Positions 1 through 5,985 of a stretch of DNA of 63,922 nucleotides are shown piece by piece. Source of the stretch: Candidatus Saganbacteria bacterium. GTDB lineage: Bacteria; Margulisbacteria; WOR-1; XYC2-FULL-46-14; XYC2-FULL-37-10. The translations under genes were made by a program, and so were the position numbers. Every line of letters starts with the position of its first letter. Within the stretch, counting starts at the first letter, position 1. Under the pieces are notes generated by a model. The model worked only from the letters and a program-made list of their open reading frames with translations, was not told the origin of the DNA and did no database searches. Location: NCBI GenBank assembly GCA_016223245.1, contig JACRPL010000004.1:1-63922 (forward strand), given 5' to 3'.

Positions 1-179
1 GCAGTCAGCCGCGGGCTGCCATAGAACGGGGTTCGGGTATATTGCTCGTCAATCAGATTTATTAACAACTGGTTATATTCGTTTTCCGGTTGCAATTCGT
101 AGTAATAGGTGGACCGGTTCAGATCCAGCAATTCACATTGCTCCCTGATGCTAAGCTCCGGATGATTGTTTCGCACCAT
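1..179 (-). CDS. IS3 transposase OrfB, N-terminal part (partial)
   Basis: Reading the minus strand from the ATG at 179 gives about 59 residues beginning MVRNNHPELSIREQC, with RSTYYYELQPENE and ending YTRTPFYGSPRLT at the window edge. The last motif corresponds to the YYGSRRMT-type segment that precedes the DDE catalytic core in IS3 OrfB proteins. The frame also runs upstream through NGLSGRDVRDRII to the A8 slippage site at 217-224, so the product is probably made as an OrfAB fusion by -1 frameshifting. The catalytic residues would lie beyond position 1. The family assignment is firm and the subgroup is not determined. Confidence 0.8.
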   Translation of the reverse strand, partial: MVRNNHPELSIREQCELLDLNRSTYYYELQPENEYNQLLINLIDEQYTRTPFYGSPRLT

Positions 180-480
180 GATTATCCTGTCCCTCACGTC
201 CCGGCCGGATAGACCGTTTTTTTTGTAATTCATTCTCGACTTTTAGTCTGCCGATCTGCGCGTAAAGATCGGCAAGCTCCTGTTCGTGGCTTTCTTCCAT
301 TGGTTTGGCGCCCCGGGCAAAAAAATCTTTCATCCCTACCAGCGCTCGCCGTTTCCAAGCGGCAATCTGTGTGCCGTGCACTTTATACTCCGAAGATATT
401 TCCGCAATGGATTTGTCTCCCTTTATCGCCTCCAGCGCCACCCGCACCTTGAATTCCCAATCAAACTTCTTTCGTATCAT
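151..480 (-). CDS. IS3 transposase OrfA
   Basis: A protein of 109 residues starting MIRKKFDWEFKVRVALEAI, the typical N-terminal helix-turn-helix of IS3-family OrfA, followed by a short leucine-zipper-like coiled coil (ELADLYAQIGRLKVENEL). The ATG at 480 is preferred over the upstream TTG because GGGAGG lies just before it. The last 30 residues (after the AAAAAAAA run) are read only when the ribosome does not slip; slipping -1 enters OrfB. OrfA binds the terminal repeats and, fused to OrfB, catalyses transposition. The frame is intact, so the element may have been recently active. Confidence 0.85.
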   Translation of the reverse strand: MIRKKFDWEFKVRVALEAIKGDKSIAEISSEYKVHGTQIAAWKRRALVGMKDFFARGAKPMEESHEQELADLYAQIGRLKVENELQKKRSIRPGREGQDNHGAKQSSGA

Positions 481-502
481 TGTTTTTTCCTCCCTCAAAA
501 TT

Positions 503-898
503 TTACCAGTTTTTATATCTTAACTGGTGGTCCAGTTTTTTTTGATTATTTTTTGGGCCAGAAACCCTCAGATTAATTGTCGCGGTATTTCTAATGCTCT
601 TTAATGGGATGAAATATATTATATCATTTTCCGGATTATAAGCTGCCACAAAATCAAGTTCATTTTTATTATACTTTACAACTTTCCAATTATTGGCGCT
701 TCTAAGAGGAACTGTCAGATGGCCCATTTTAGGAGCGACGTATTTAACTTGAATTTTTACGAACAATCCGTTCTTTTCTGCAACCAGATCGTATCTTTGA
801 TTTTCTCCCCATGGGATTAGGACATTAAAGCCTTTTTGAATTAAAAAAGCCGCTACTTTAATTTCCGCTAAATTTCCTTTTTCTTTTGTTAATCCCAT
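503..898 (-). CDS. PD-(D/E)xK endonuclease-like protein with an IS-derived C-terminus
   Basis: 131 residues from the ATG at 898; a longer frame would start inside tRNA-Thr and is rejected. The N-terminal helix (TKEKGNLAEIKVAAFLIQKGFNV) and the RYDLVAEKNGLFVKIQVK stretch match the core of small PD-(D/E)xK nuclease-fold proteins: an Asp on the second strand, then Q-x-K. The family includes intron-associated and Holliday-junction-resolvase-like enzymes, and the substrate here is unknown. The last 12 or so residues (LDHQLRYKNW and neighbours) are read from the end of the IS3 element, so the native C-terminus has been replaced. The gene starts 12 bases after tRNA-Thr and is probably co-transcribed with it. 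Activity after truncation is uncertain because the catalytic core lies upstream of the break. Confidence 0.7.
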   Translation of the reverse strand: MGLTKEKGNLAEIKVAAFLIQKGFNVLIPWGENQRYDLVAEKNGLFVKIQVKYVAPKMGHLTVPLRSANNWKVVKYNKNELDFVAAYNPENDIIYFIPLKSIRNTATINLRVSGPKNNQKKLDHQLRYKNW

Positions 899-910
899 AA
901 AAAAACATTT

Positions 911-983
911 AGCCGACGGTCGGAATTGAACCGACAACCTGCGCATTACGAATGCGCTGCTCTACCAACTGAGCTACGTCGGC
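911..983 (-). tRNA. tRNA-Thr (CGT)
   Basis: A 73-nt cloverleaf with acceptor stem GCCGACG/CGTCGGC, a D arm with AGCTCAGTTGGTAGAGC, anticodon loop TTCGTAA (anticodon CGT) and a T arm with GGTTCAATTCC. No CCA is encoded. It sits immediately upstream of the endonuclease-like gene on the same strand. Confidence 0.95.
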
Positions 984-1052
984 ATTGCGACTCGCTTCGT
1001 TCGCTCAATGCTCCACAAAAAAATTAGACATCAGTCGGCTCGATCGCGGCCT

Positions 1053-2519
1053 CTACCAACGATTCATCAGAAGCTTCGAATTTTCGGACATCGCAACTAT
1101 ACTACGCTTATCGGTATCGACTTTCCAATCAAAATTTTCTGTTTCGGTCTTTCCGTTGCGCTCCTGCCTGCAAACATATCTTACGATAAAATCTTTGCCT
1201 TGCTTATTAACATGCCATCCGTCCTCTGATATCTTCGTGCCCAAAGACCGCGTTAACGCAAGAACCGATTTTACTGCCGATTGAACCATCGTCCCTTTCG
1301 AAGTCTTGGAGTTTTGCACAAGCACGACAGAATCCTTGACAAAATCGTTTGCAATTTTCGTATCAAGCGGTATTTTTGCCGCAACTTCAGTATATTGCCT
1401 AAGATTTTTTTCGGATGCAACAGGCACAGAGTCCTTAGCAAGCCCAAGAAGCGCCTTAACCTCGCGATTCTCCGGGTCAACCCTCAATGCTTCGGTGTAT
1501 GCCAAATATGCGTCGCCAATTAATCCCATCTTATTATATGTTTCGCCAAGCTTGACCCATGCGGAAAGCATTGTTGGGACCAGGTCAAGGGACCTCTTGA
1601 AATGCGCTATTGCACTATTGTAATATCCCAGATTGTAGTTGTTAACTGCGCGATTAAAATAGTTGCGAGAGATAACATACGCAAGGTCGCGGGCTCCAGG
1701 GTGCGACGGGTCGGCCCGCAAAACTTCTCTAAGTTGGATAGCCGCGTCATCTTCTTTTCCAAGTTTTTTGTATGTGCTTGCCAGGTAAAAGTGCGCTTTG
1801 ACATTGGACGGGTCCAAAGCTATCGATTGCAAATAATAATTTTCAGCCTGCTTATATTTTTTTTCCAAAAATGACTTATAACCGAGCAAGTTTAGCTGTT
1901 CAGTAGGCTCTTCAACCCTTGAGGCTTCAACCCATCCCTCCCTGCTGTCCGAAAGAACAACACGATAGAAAGGCGCCTTAAATAGAGCCAAGACTTTAAC
2001 GCCGGGAAGAAGCTGGCGGACTATTTCGCCCTCATCCATCACGGAGGCGGTCTTCAGCACAGAAACCGCATATGAAGGGGAGCTCGCGTAAACTGATCGG
2101 CCCTTTACAACCGCAAAATCAAGAGTGCGAGTGATCTTCCCGCAGCTCTTTCCCTCAATTATTATTTTTGCGATATGAACCCCGGTGGATATTTTTTCGG
2201 GGGTCTTGAAAACTTTGCTCCAGTTCGTCCCATTGTCGGAGATAAGCTCAATTCTCTCGCTTACTGAATTATAATCGAATTCCGCAACCACTTTCTTGAC
2301 TTTTGACGTAAGTTTCACTTCGACAAATACTTCCTGGCCTTTTTCAATATTTTTTGGATATAATGCCGCTTCAACCCAAGCGATCGACAATCCCTCGATA
2401 GGTTCTGTAGGCCCTGCCTTGAGGCTCACGCCCGCAAAATCCATATCCTCAAATGAAACTGCAAATGCGGCAGGGGCAGCCAAAAGCAAAAGCCCTAATA
2501 CCAAAAATATTTTTTTCAT
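1053..2519 (-). CDS. Secreted SH3-like and TPR-repeat protein
   Basis: 488 residues with a clear signal peptide (residues 1-20, cleavage after AFA). Residues about 25-140 look like an all-beta Ig-like domain. Residues about 145-205 resemble a bacterial SH3 domain (YAVSVLKTASVMDEGEIVRQ and REGWVEASRVEE). Residues about 212-360 hold TPR units with the usual spacing (YLQSIALDPSNVKAHFYLAS, HFKRSLDLVPTMLSAWVKLG, YTEALRVDPENREVKALLGL). The last 110 residues form an unrecognised domain. Such proteins usually scaffold periplasmic or outer-membrane assemblies; SH3 plus TPR suggests peptidoglycan contact and a protein partner, which is inference. It is the last gene of a three-gene operon and starts 13 bases after its neighbour. 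Confidence 0.8.
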   Translation of the reverse strand: MKKIFLVLGLLLLAAPAAFAVSFEDMDFAGVSLKAGPTEPIEGLSIAWVEAALYPKNIEKGQEVFVEVKLTSKVKKVVAEFDYNSVSERIELISDNGTNWSKVFKTPEKISTGVHIAKIIIEGKSCGKITRTLDFAVVKGRSVYASSPSYAVSVLKTASVMDEGEIVRQLLPGVKVLALFKAPFYRVVLSDSREGWVEASRVEEPTEQLNLLGYKSFLEKKYKQAENYYLQSIALDPSNVKAHFYLASTYKKLGKEDDAAIQLREVLRADPSHPGARDLAYVISRNYFNRAVNNYNLGYYNSAIAHFKRSLDLVPTMLSAWVKLGETYNKMGLIGDAYLAYTEALRVDPENREVKALLGLAKDSVPVASEKNLRQYTEVAAKIPLDTKIANDFVKDSVVLVQNSKTSKGTMVQSAVKSVLALTRSLGTKISEDGWHVNKQGKDFIVRYVCRQERNGKTETENFDWKVDTDKRSIVAMSENSKLLMNRW

Positions 2520-2532
2520 CTATCCACTCCCT

Positions 2533-3123
2533 TTAATATGTAAATATCAAATTATCAATTGTTAGGCCAACGCTGCCTTTCTCGGACGAAGCAACACAGA
2601 TCAATTGTATTTTGGATATCTTCCCGCCTTTTTTCGAATGAAATAAAGCCTGGTTGTTCCGATCGAGCCTAAATGAAGAAAACGGTATTGAGAACCTTGA
2701 AAACCCTTCACCCAACACAGGGACTTCGGCTATCCATTTTGCTTCTTCCGTTGATTGTTCTGATTTCTTCTCAAAAAGCTCAATTTTTAGCTTGCCCAAG
2801 CTTTCGGTGCCGTAGACATCTATTGAAAATCTAGAATACTCTACCGCATCAACATCGAGGATCGTCCCTATGCCGCCAACGTACCAATTGTCGGCTGCAC
2901 CCGCGATCTTTAATGATTTATCCCCGCAAGAATCACCTATCGAGTCTTTGTCCTGTTTTGCCGGGTTATCTACAGCGGATGCTTTTATATTATCAAACAC
3001 ATACCATTTGGAAAATGTCCCGTCCTCGAAATTGTCGACCATGTAGAACGTCAAAAGCGCATTCGCCGCAGCAAAAGACAAAATGACCGTCAAAACCCAA
3101 AGGATCCCAATTGATTTTTTCAT
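2533..3123 (-). CDS. Secreted carbohydrate-binding-like (jelly-roll) protein
   Basis: 196 residues with an N-terminal hydrophobic signal segment (MKKSIGILWVLTVILSFAAANA). The rest is beta-rich: VDNFEDGTFSKWYVFD at the start, FSIDVYGTESLGKLKIELFE in the middle and GLTIDNLIFTY at the very end. This pattern of an opening NFEDG-type strand and a closing D-N-L strand is typical of galactose-binding-like folds such as CIA30 and CBM11/CBM4 domains, so binding to a glycan is likely, but the ligand is unknown. It overlaps the upstream coiled-coil gene by 4 bases and is followed closely by the TPR gene. Confidence 0.65.
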   Translation of the reverse strand: MKKSIGILWVLTVILSFAAANALLTFYMVDNFEDGTFSKWYVFDNIKASAVDNPAKQDKDSIGDSCGDKSLKIAGAADNWYVGGIGTILDVDAVEYSRFSIDVYGTESLGKLKIELFEKKSEQSTEEAKWIAEVPVLGEGFSRFSIPFSSFRLDRNNQALFHSKKGGKISKIQLICVASSEKGSVGLTIDNLIFTY

Positions 3124-3713
3124 TTTCTCCTCTTTTTCGAACTAGCTCTGGAAGCCCCGGGCTTTTTCCTTGATAATATCTTTTTTTTATGATCTTTTGA
3201 AGAAGTTTTCTTCTGCTTTAGATCGGTTTCATTTTTGGTGGCGGTCGGCGCATCTGATAGGATCGGGACTTCAAGAGGTTTTTTCAGCTCAAGGGTCATC
3301 TGCTTTAATAAATCCTCGCCATTGATCCTTTCTTGTACAGATTTTTCCAGGCTGTAAATTTGCGCCCTTAAAGTTTCCGTCTCTACGTTCTTGCGGCTGA
3401 TCACGGATTTTAATTCTGCCGCCTCAGATTTAAGCAGATCGATCTCGGAATTATCAAATTCCATTTTTGGTTCCTCTTTTTTGCATTGCGACTTTTTGAA
3501 AACTTCATAAGCTTTTGCAAGCGACAGGGTGCTTAGTGATAAAGCAAAAAAACCAAAAACAAGAAAGCTCCAATCAGTTTGGGGAGATTGTTTCTTTAAG
3601 ACCTCGGCCAAGTCAGGCGCATGGGTCTTAGCAAAAACGCTTGCCGCAGAAACAAGGATCATAATTGAAGCAATTGCGATCGATCTTACCCGGATCTTTG
3701 AAAATTTTTCCAT
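3120..3713 (-). CDS. Membrane-anchored coiled-coil protein with a basic tail
   Basis: 197 residues. A first hydrophobic stretch (residues 10-28, ending SVFA) could be a signal peptide and a second (about 48-67) is a membrane segment. Residues about 85-145 are heptad-patterned and charged, a coiled coil (EIDLLKSEAAELKSVISRK). The C-terminus is extremely basic (KKKILSRKKPGASRASSKKRRK, residues about 175-197), which could bind nucleic acid or acidic polymers. I do not recognise the family. It is the first gene of an envelope operon with 2533-3123 and 1053-2519 and overlaps the next gene by four bases. Confidence 0.65.
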   Translation of the reverse strand: MEKFSKIRVRSIAIASIMILVSAASVFAKTHAPDLAEVLKKQSPQTDWSFLVFGFFALSLSTLSLAKAYEVFKKSQCKKEEPKMEFDNSEIDLLKSEAAELKSVISRKNVETETLRAQIYSLEKSVQERINGEDLLKQMTLELKKPLEVPILSDAPTATKNETDLKQKKTSSKDHKKKILSRKKPGASRASSKKRRK

Positions 3714-3892
3714 TATTCACTCCTTAGTTTTCTAAGATAACAACAACAATAACAAGGACAGGAATGCCTCAGGGCGTCCTACTTCGCTAAAGCTTCGTAG
3801 GACTTTCCTGTTAACAATATTTAAAAAACTTTCTCTTCAACTGGCTAAATAAATTCTCCGAAGCCCCGAGCGAAGCGAGGGGCGAAGGAGAA
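3714..3892. other. Intergenic stretch with short repeats
   Basis: There is no gene here. It holds a 14-base string (AATGCCTCAGGGCG, 3763-3776) that recurs at 3891-3904, where it is the 3' end of tRNA-Phe. This suggests a partial duplication of the tRNA end. Between them lies a repeat-like block TCCTACTTCGCTAAAGC with flanking CCTAC/GTAGG (3778-3803), and CCCGAGCGAAGCGAGGGG (about 3865-3883) can form a hairpin. Confidence 0.5.
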
Positions 3893-3965
3893 TGCCTCAG
3901 GGCGGAATTGAACCGCCGACACAGCGCTTTTCAGGCGCTTGCTCTACCAACTGAGCTACCGAGGC
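3893..3965 (-). tRNA. tRNA-Phe (GAA)
   Basis: A 73-nt cloverleaf: acceptor GCCTCGG/CTGAGGC, anticodon stem AGCGC/GCGCT around loop CTGAAAA (anticodon GAA), and T arm GGTTCAATTCC. It lies 35 bases downstream of hldD on the same strand and could be processed from the same transcript. Confidence 0.95.
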
Positions 3966-4000
3966 TTACATCAAAATGATATGCATGATAATAGAAAATT

Positions 4001-4975
4001 TTACAGTATTGCGAAGCTTTTTTCAAGGTAATTATTAACATAGTCGGAAACAGAATCTTCAAGAGGCGTAAAGCGGCTTGTAATGCCACTTTTTTTCAAT
4101 TTTGAAAGGTCGGCTTGAGTAAAATATTGGTATTTGTCCCTTATATTTTCCGGCATTTCTATATATTCTATATTAACTGGCATCTTTAGTGCTGCAAATA
4201 TTGCGGAAGCCAGATCGTTCCATGTTCTCGCTTTCCCTGTGCCGATATTATATATCCCTGACACGTTTCTTTTCCTGTAGAATTCATACATAATATTTAC
4301 AACATCTTTCACATAAACAAAATCCCGCTTTTGTTCCCCGTCCTTATAATCCGGCCTGTACGATTTGAAAAGACGGATCTTTGAATCTCTTTTAATTTGT
4401 TCGTATGCTTTTACAATTAATGAGCGCATATCCTCTTTGTGATATTCGTTCGGCCCAAAGACATTGAAATATCTATAACCCACAACTTTACCAACTAGTT
4501 TGTTTTTGATAAGCCATATATCGAATATATGTTTTGAGTAGCCATAAAGGTTCAAAGGTTTTAATTTTAACGTCAGATCGTCATCGTCGGAATACCCGAG
4601 GCTCCCATCGCCATAAGTCGCGGCGGAGCTCGCATAATGGAACGGGATATTATTATCGAAAGCGAGTTTCGCCAAAGTTTTTGAATACTCAAAATTATTC
4701 GACATCAAATAATCAAGATTGATTTCTGTAGTTGATGAGCATGCGCCAATATGAAAAATAGCACTTTTACTATCTAATTTAAATTTCCCGCTTTCAACCA
4801 ATTTTATAAACTCGTCTTTCTCAATATAATCGGTGAATTTTTTATTCGAAAGATTTTTCTTCTTAAGCGGGGAATTTATGTGATCAACTACAAGGATGTC
4901 GGTTTCGCCTTCGGAATTTAATTTCCAAAGAAAGCAATTGCCGATAAATCCAGCGCCGCCTGTGAGTATGATCAT
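4001..4975 (-). CDS. hldD: ADP-L-glycero-D-manno-heptose 6-epimerase
   Basis: 324 residues of the extended short-chain dehydrogenase family. The Rossmann NAD(P) motif GGAGFIGN is at residues 6-13, the family-specific HIGACSSTTE at about 75-84, and the catalytic YGYSKH tyrosine/lysine pair at about 143-148. GYRYFNVFGPNEYHK and the QKRDFVYVKDVV segment are also diagnostic. The enzyme converts ADP-D-glycero- to ADP-L-glycero-manno-heptose for the lipopolysaccharide inner core and acts in the cytoplasm. Its presence argues for an outer membrane carrying heptose. It begins 11 bases after tRNA-Asp on the same strand, so it may share a transcript with tRNA-Lys and tRNA-Asp upstream and tRNA-Phe downstream. 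Confidence 0.93.
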   Translation of the reverse strand: MIILTGGAGFIGNCFLWKLNSEGETDILVVDHINSPLKKKNLSNKKFTDYIEKDEFIKLVESGKFKLDSKSAIFHIGACSSTTEINLDYLMSNNFEYSKTLAKLAFDNNIPFHYASSAATYGDGSLGYSDDDDLTLKLKPLNLYGYSKHIFDIWLIKNKLVGKVVGYRYFNVFGPNEYHKEDMRSLIVKAYEQIKRDSKIRLFKSYRPDYKDGEQKRDFVYVKDVVNIMYEFYRKRNVSGIYNIGTGKARTWNDLASAIFAALKMPVNIEYIEMPENIRDKYQYFTQADLSKLKKSGITSRFTPLEDSVSDYVNNYLEKSFAIL

Positions 4976-4986
4976 AATATATTAAA

Positions 4987-5062
4987 CGGGCCCGAAGGGA
5001 TTTGAACCCTCGATCTTCTGCGTGACAGGCAGACGTGTTAAACCGGGCTACACTACGGGCCC
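4987..5062 (-). tRNA. tRNA-Asp (GTC)
   Basis: A 76-nt cloverleaf: acceptor GGGCCCG/CGGGCCC with discriminator G, anticodon loop CTGTCAC (anticodon GTC) and T arm GGGTTCAAATCCC. It is 11 bases upstream of hldD and 11 bases downstream of tRNA-Lys. Confidence 0.95.
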
Positions 5063-5073
5063 CCGTAAAAAAT

Positions 5074-5146
5074 TGAGCCGCGTGGGACTCGAACCCACCA
5101 CCACTTGCTTAAAAGGCAAGTGCTCTACCAGATGAGCTAGCGGCTC
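5074..5146 (-). tRNA. tRNA-Lys (TTT)
   Basis: A 73-nt cloverleaf: acceptor GAGCCGC/GCGGCTC, anticodon stem CTTGC/GCAAG around loop CTTTTAA (anticodon TTT) and T arm GGGTTCGAGTCCC. It is the first of the two tRNA genes upstream of hldD. Confidence 0.95.
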
Positions 5147-5293
5147 GCGAAGATTTAATTGTACCAAAATACCCTTAATTAGACAAGAAAAAGCTTATGA
5201 TATATAATAAAAATGACCAACGATGTAAATTATAATATATACAATAGTTGGGATTTGGAAATCGGGATTTGGATTTTACGAGTCTTACGAGTT

Positions 5294-5380
5294 GGAGGGA
5301 TGGCCGAGTGGTTGATGGCGCTAGTCTTGAAAACTAGTATACCTGAAAGGGTATCGAGGGTTCAAATCCTTCTCCCTCCG
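5294..5380 (+). tRNA. tRNA-Ser (TGA)
   Basis: An 87-nt class II tRNA with acceptor GGAGGGA/TCCCTCC, anticodon loop CTTGAAA (anticodon TGA), a long variable arm (TATACCTGAAAGGGTA) and T arm GGGTTCAAATCCT. The stretch just upstream (5242-5268) is a degenerate copy of the TTGGGATTTGG repeat. Confidence 0.94.
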
Positions 5381-5395
5381 TTTAAAAAGTCATAC

Positions 5396-5475
5396 GGTTG
5401 AGGTTGCGTTATGAGAAACGGCAAGCGTGATGCGTTATACGTTTCACCCGATGCAACCGCATGACGCATGACTCT
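5396..5475. repeat. Short-repeat cluster between two tRNA-Ser genes
   Basis: The spacer contains GGTTGCGTTATGAG, CGTGATGCGTTATACG, GATGCAACCGCATGACGCATGAC and similar words. They belong to the same GCGT/ACGC-rich repeat vocabulary that occurs in frame in hemW (10020-10053) and rsmA (57187-57218). GGTTGC and GCAACC form a possible hairpin. Confidence 0.5.
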
Positions 5476-5480
5476 TTCAA

Positions 5481-5565
5481 GGAGGAGTACCCAAGTGGTT
5501 CAAGGGGACGGTTTGCTAAACCGTTAGCGGCTTTGCCGGCGCGAGTTCAAATCTCGCCTCCTCCG
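5481..5565 (+). tRNA. tRNA-Ser (GCT)
   Basis: An 85-nt class II tRNA with acceptor GGAGGAG/CTCCTCC, anticodon stem ACGGT/ACCGT around loop TTGCTAA (anticodon GCT), a variable arm (AGCGGCTTTGCCGGC) and T arm GAGTTCAAATCTC. It lies 100 bases after tRNA-Ser(TGA) on the same strand. Confidence 0.94.
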
Positions 5566-5595
5566 TTTTTCAATACAATTTAGGAGGGAAATATT

Positions 5596-5985
5596 ATGAA
5601 CAAGAGAACTGGTTTATTTATAGTTTTTGCGATCGTCATGCTCTCAATTGCCCTATCGCTTGCATTTATCGATAAAGCGGCCGCGGATAGCCTGATCTGC
5701 ATGGACCGTATGGACAGGATCGATTCTTATTATGACCAGAGATATTGGAACCAGACTTTATACCAGCCATGGAACAATCCAAATATCTATTATTACGCGC
5801 CTGTAGCTCAGATGGATAGAGCGTCTGTCTACGAAACAGAAGGCCAGGTGTTCGAATCACCTCAGGCGCAATTATTTTTTGAGGAGTTCTTTGATCTTTT
5901 CTTTTGCAAATTCAGTTTTGCTCAATACTTCCGCCGCTTCGGCCCTGGTGAAAGATTTCTCGGGTTCAAAATTATACCCGCTTAA
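5596..5985 (+). CDS. Small exported peptide gene that reads through tRNA-Arg (doubtful 3' end)
   Basis: A strong ribosome-binding site (AGGAGGG, 5582-5588) stands before ATG 5596. The first 31 residues form a good signal peptide (MNKRTGLFIVFAIVMLSIAL, then cleavage near AAA/D), followed by a Tyr/Trp/Asn-rich segment to about residue 67. There is no stop before the tRNA-Arg gene: the frame continues through the whole tRNA (VAQMDRASVYETEGQVFES, a well-known false translation of tRNA-Arg) and ends at 5985 inside the opposite-strand SLH gene. Either the true 3' end was lost when the tRNA arrived, or the peptide ends at a processed RNA end. The start is convincing; the C-terminal half is not. Confidence 0.45.
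   Translation: MNKRTGLFIVFAIVMLSIALSLAFIDKAAADSLICMDRMDRIDSYYDQRYWNQTLYQPWNNPNIYYYAPVAQMDRASVYETEGQVFESPQAQLFFEEFFDLFFCKFSFAQYFRRFGPGERFLGFKIIPA
5797..5870 (+). tRNA. tRNA-Arg (ACG)
   Basis: A 74-nt cloverleaf: acceptor GCGCCTG/CAGGCGC, anticodon stem TCTGT/ACAGA around loop CTACGAA (anticodon ACG) and T arm GTGTTCGAATCAC. The A34 is presumably edited to inosine by TadA, which is not in this window. It overlaps the 3' half of the small ORF at 5596 and ends one base before the convergent SLH-protein gene. Confidence 0.95.

Larger units (their letters stand above)
1..538 (-). mobile_element. IS3-family insertion sequence, cut by the window edge
   Basis: The minus strand carries an OrfA with a helix-turn-helix and the start of an OrfB in the -1 frame, joined at a run of eight A residues (217-224, written as T on the plus strand). 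This is the standard IS3 arrangement, in which ribosomal slippage makes the OrfAB transposase. The left end lies near 530-540, where a TGGACCACCAGTT stretch begins. It falls inside the reading frame of the neighbouring endonuclease-like gene, so the element inserted there. The right end is outside the window, so terminal repeats and target duplication cannot be compared. Confidence 0.85.
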
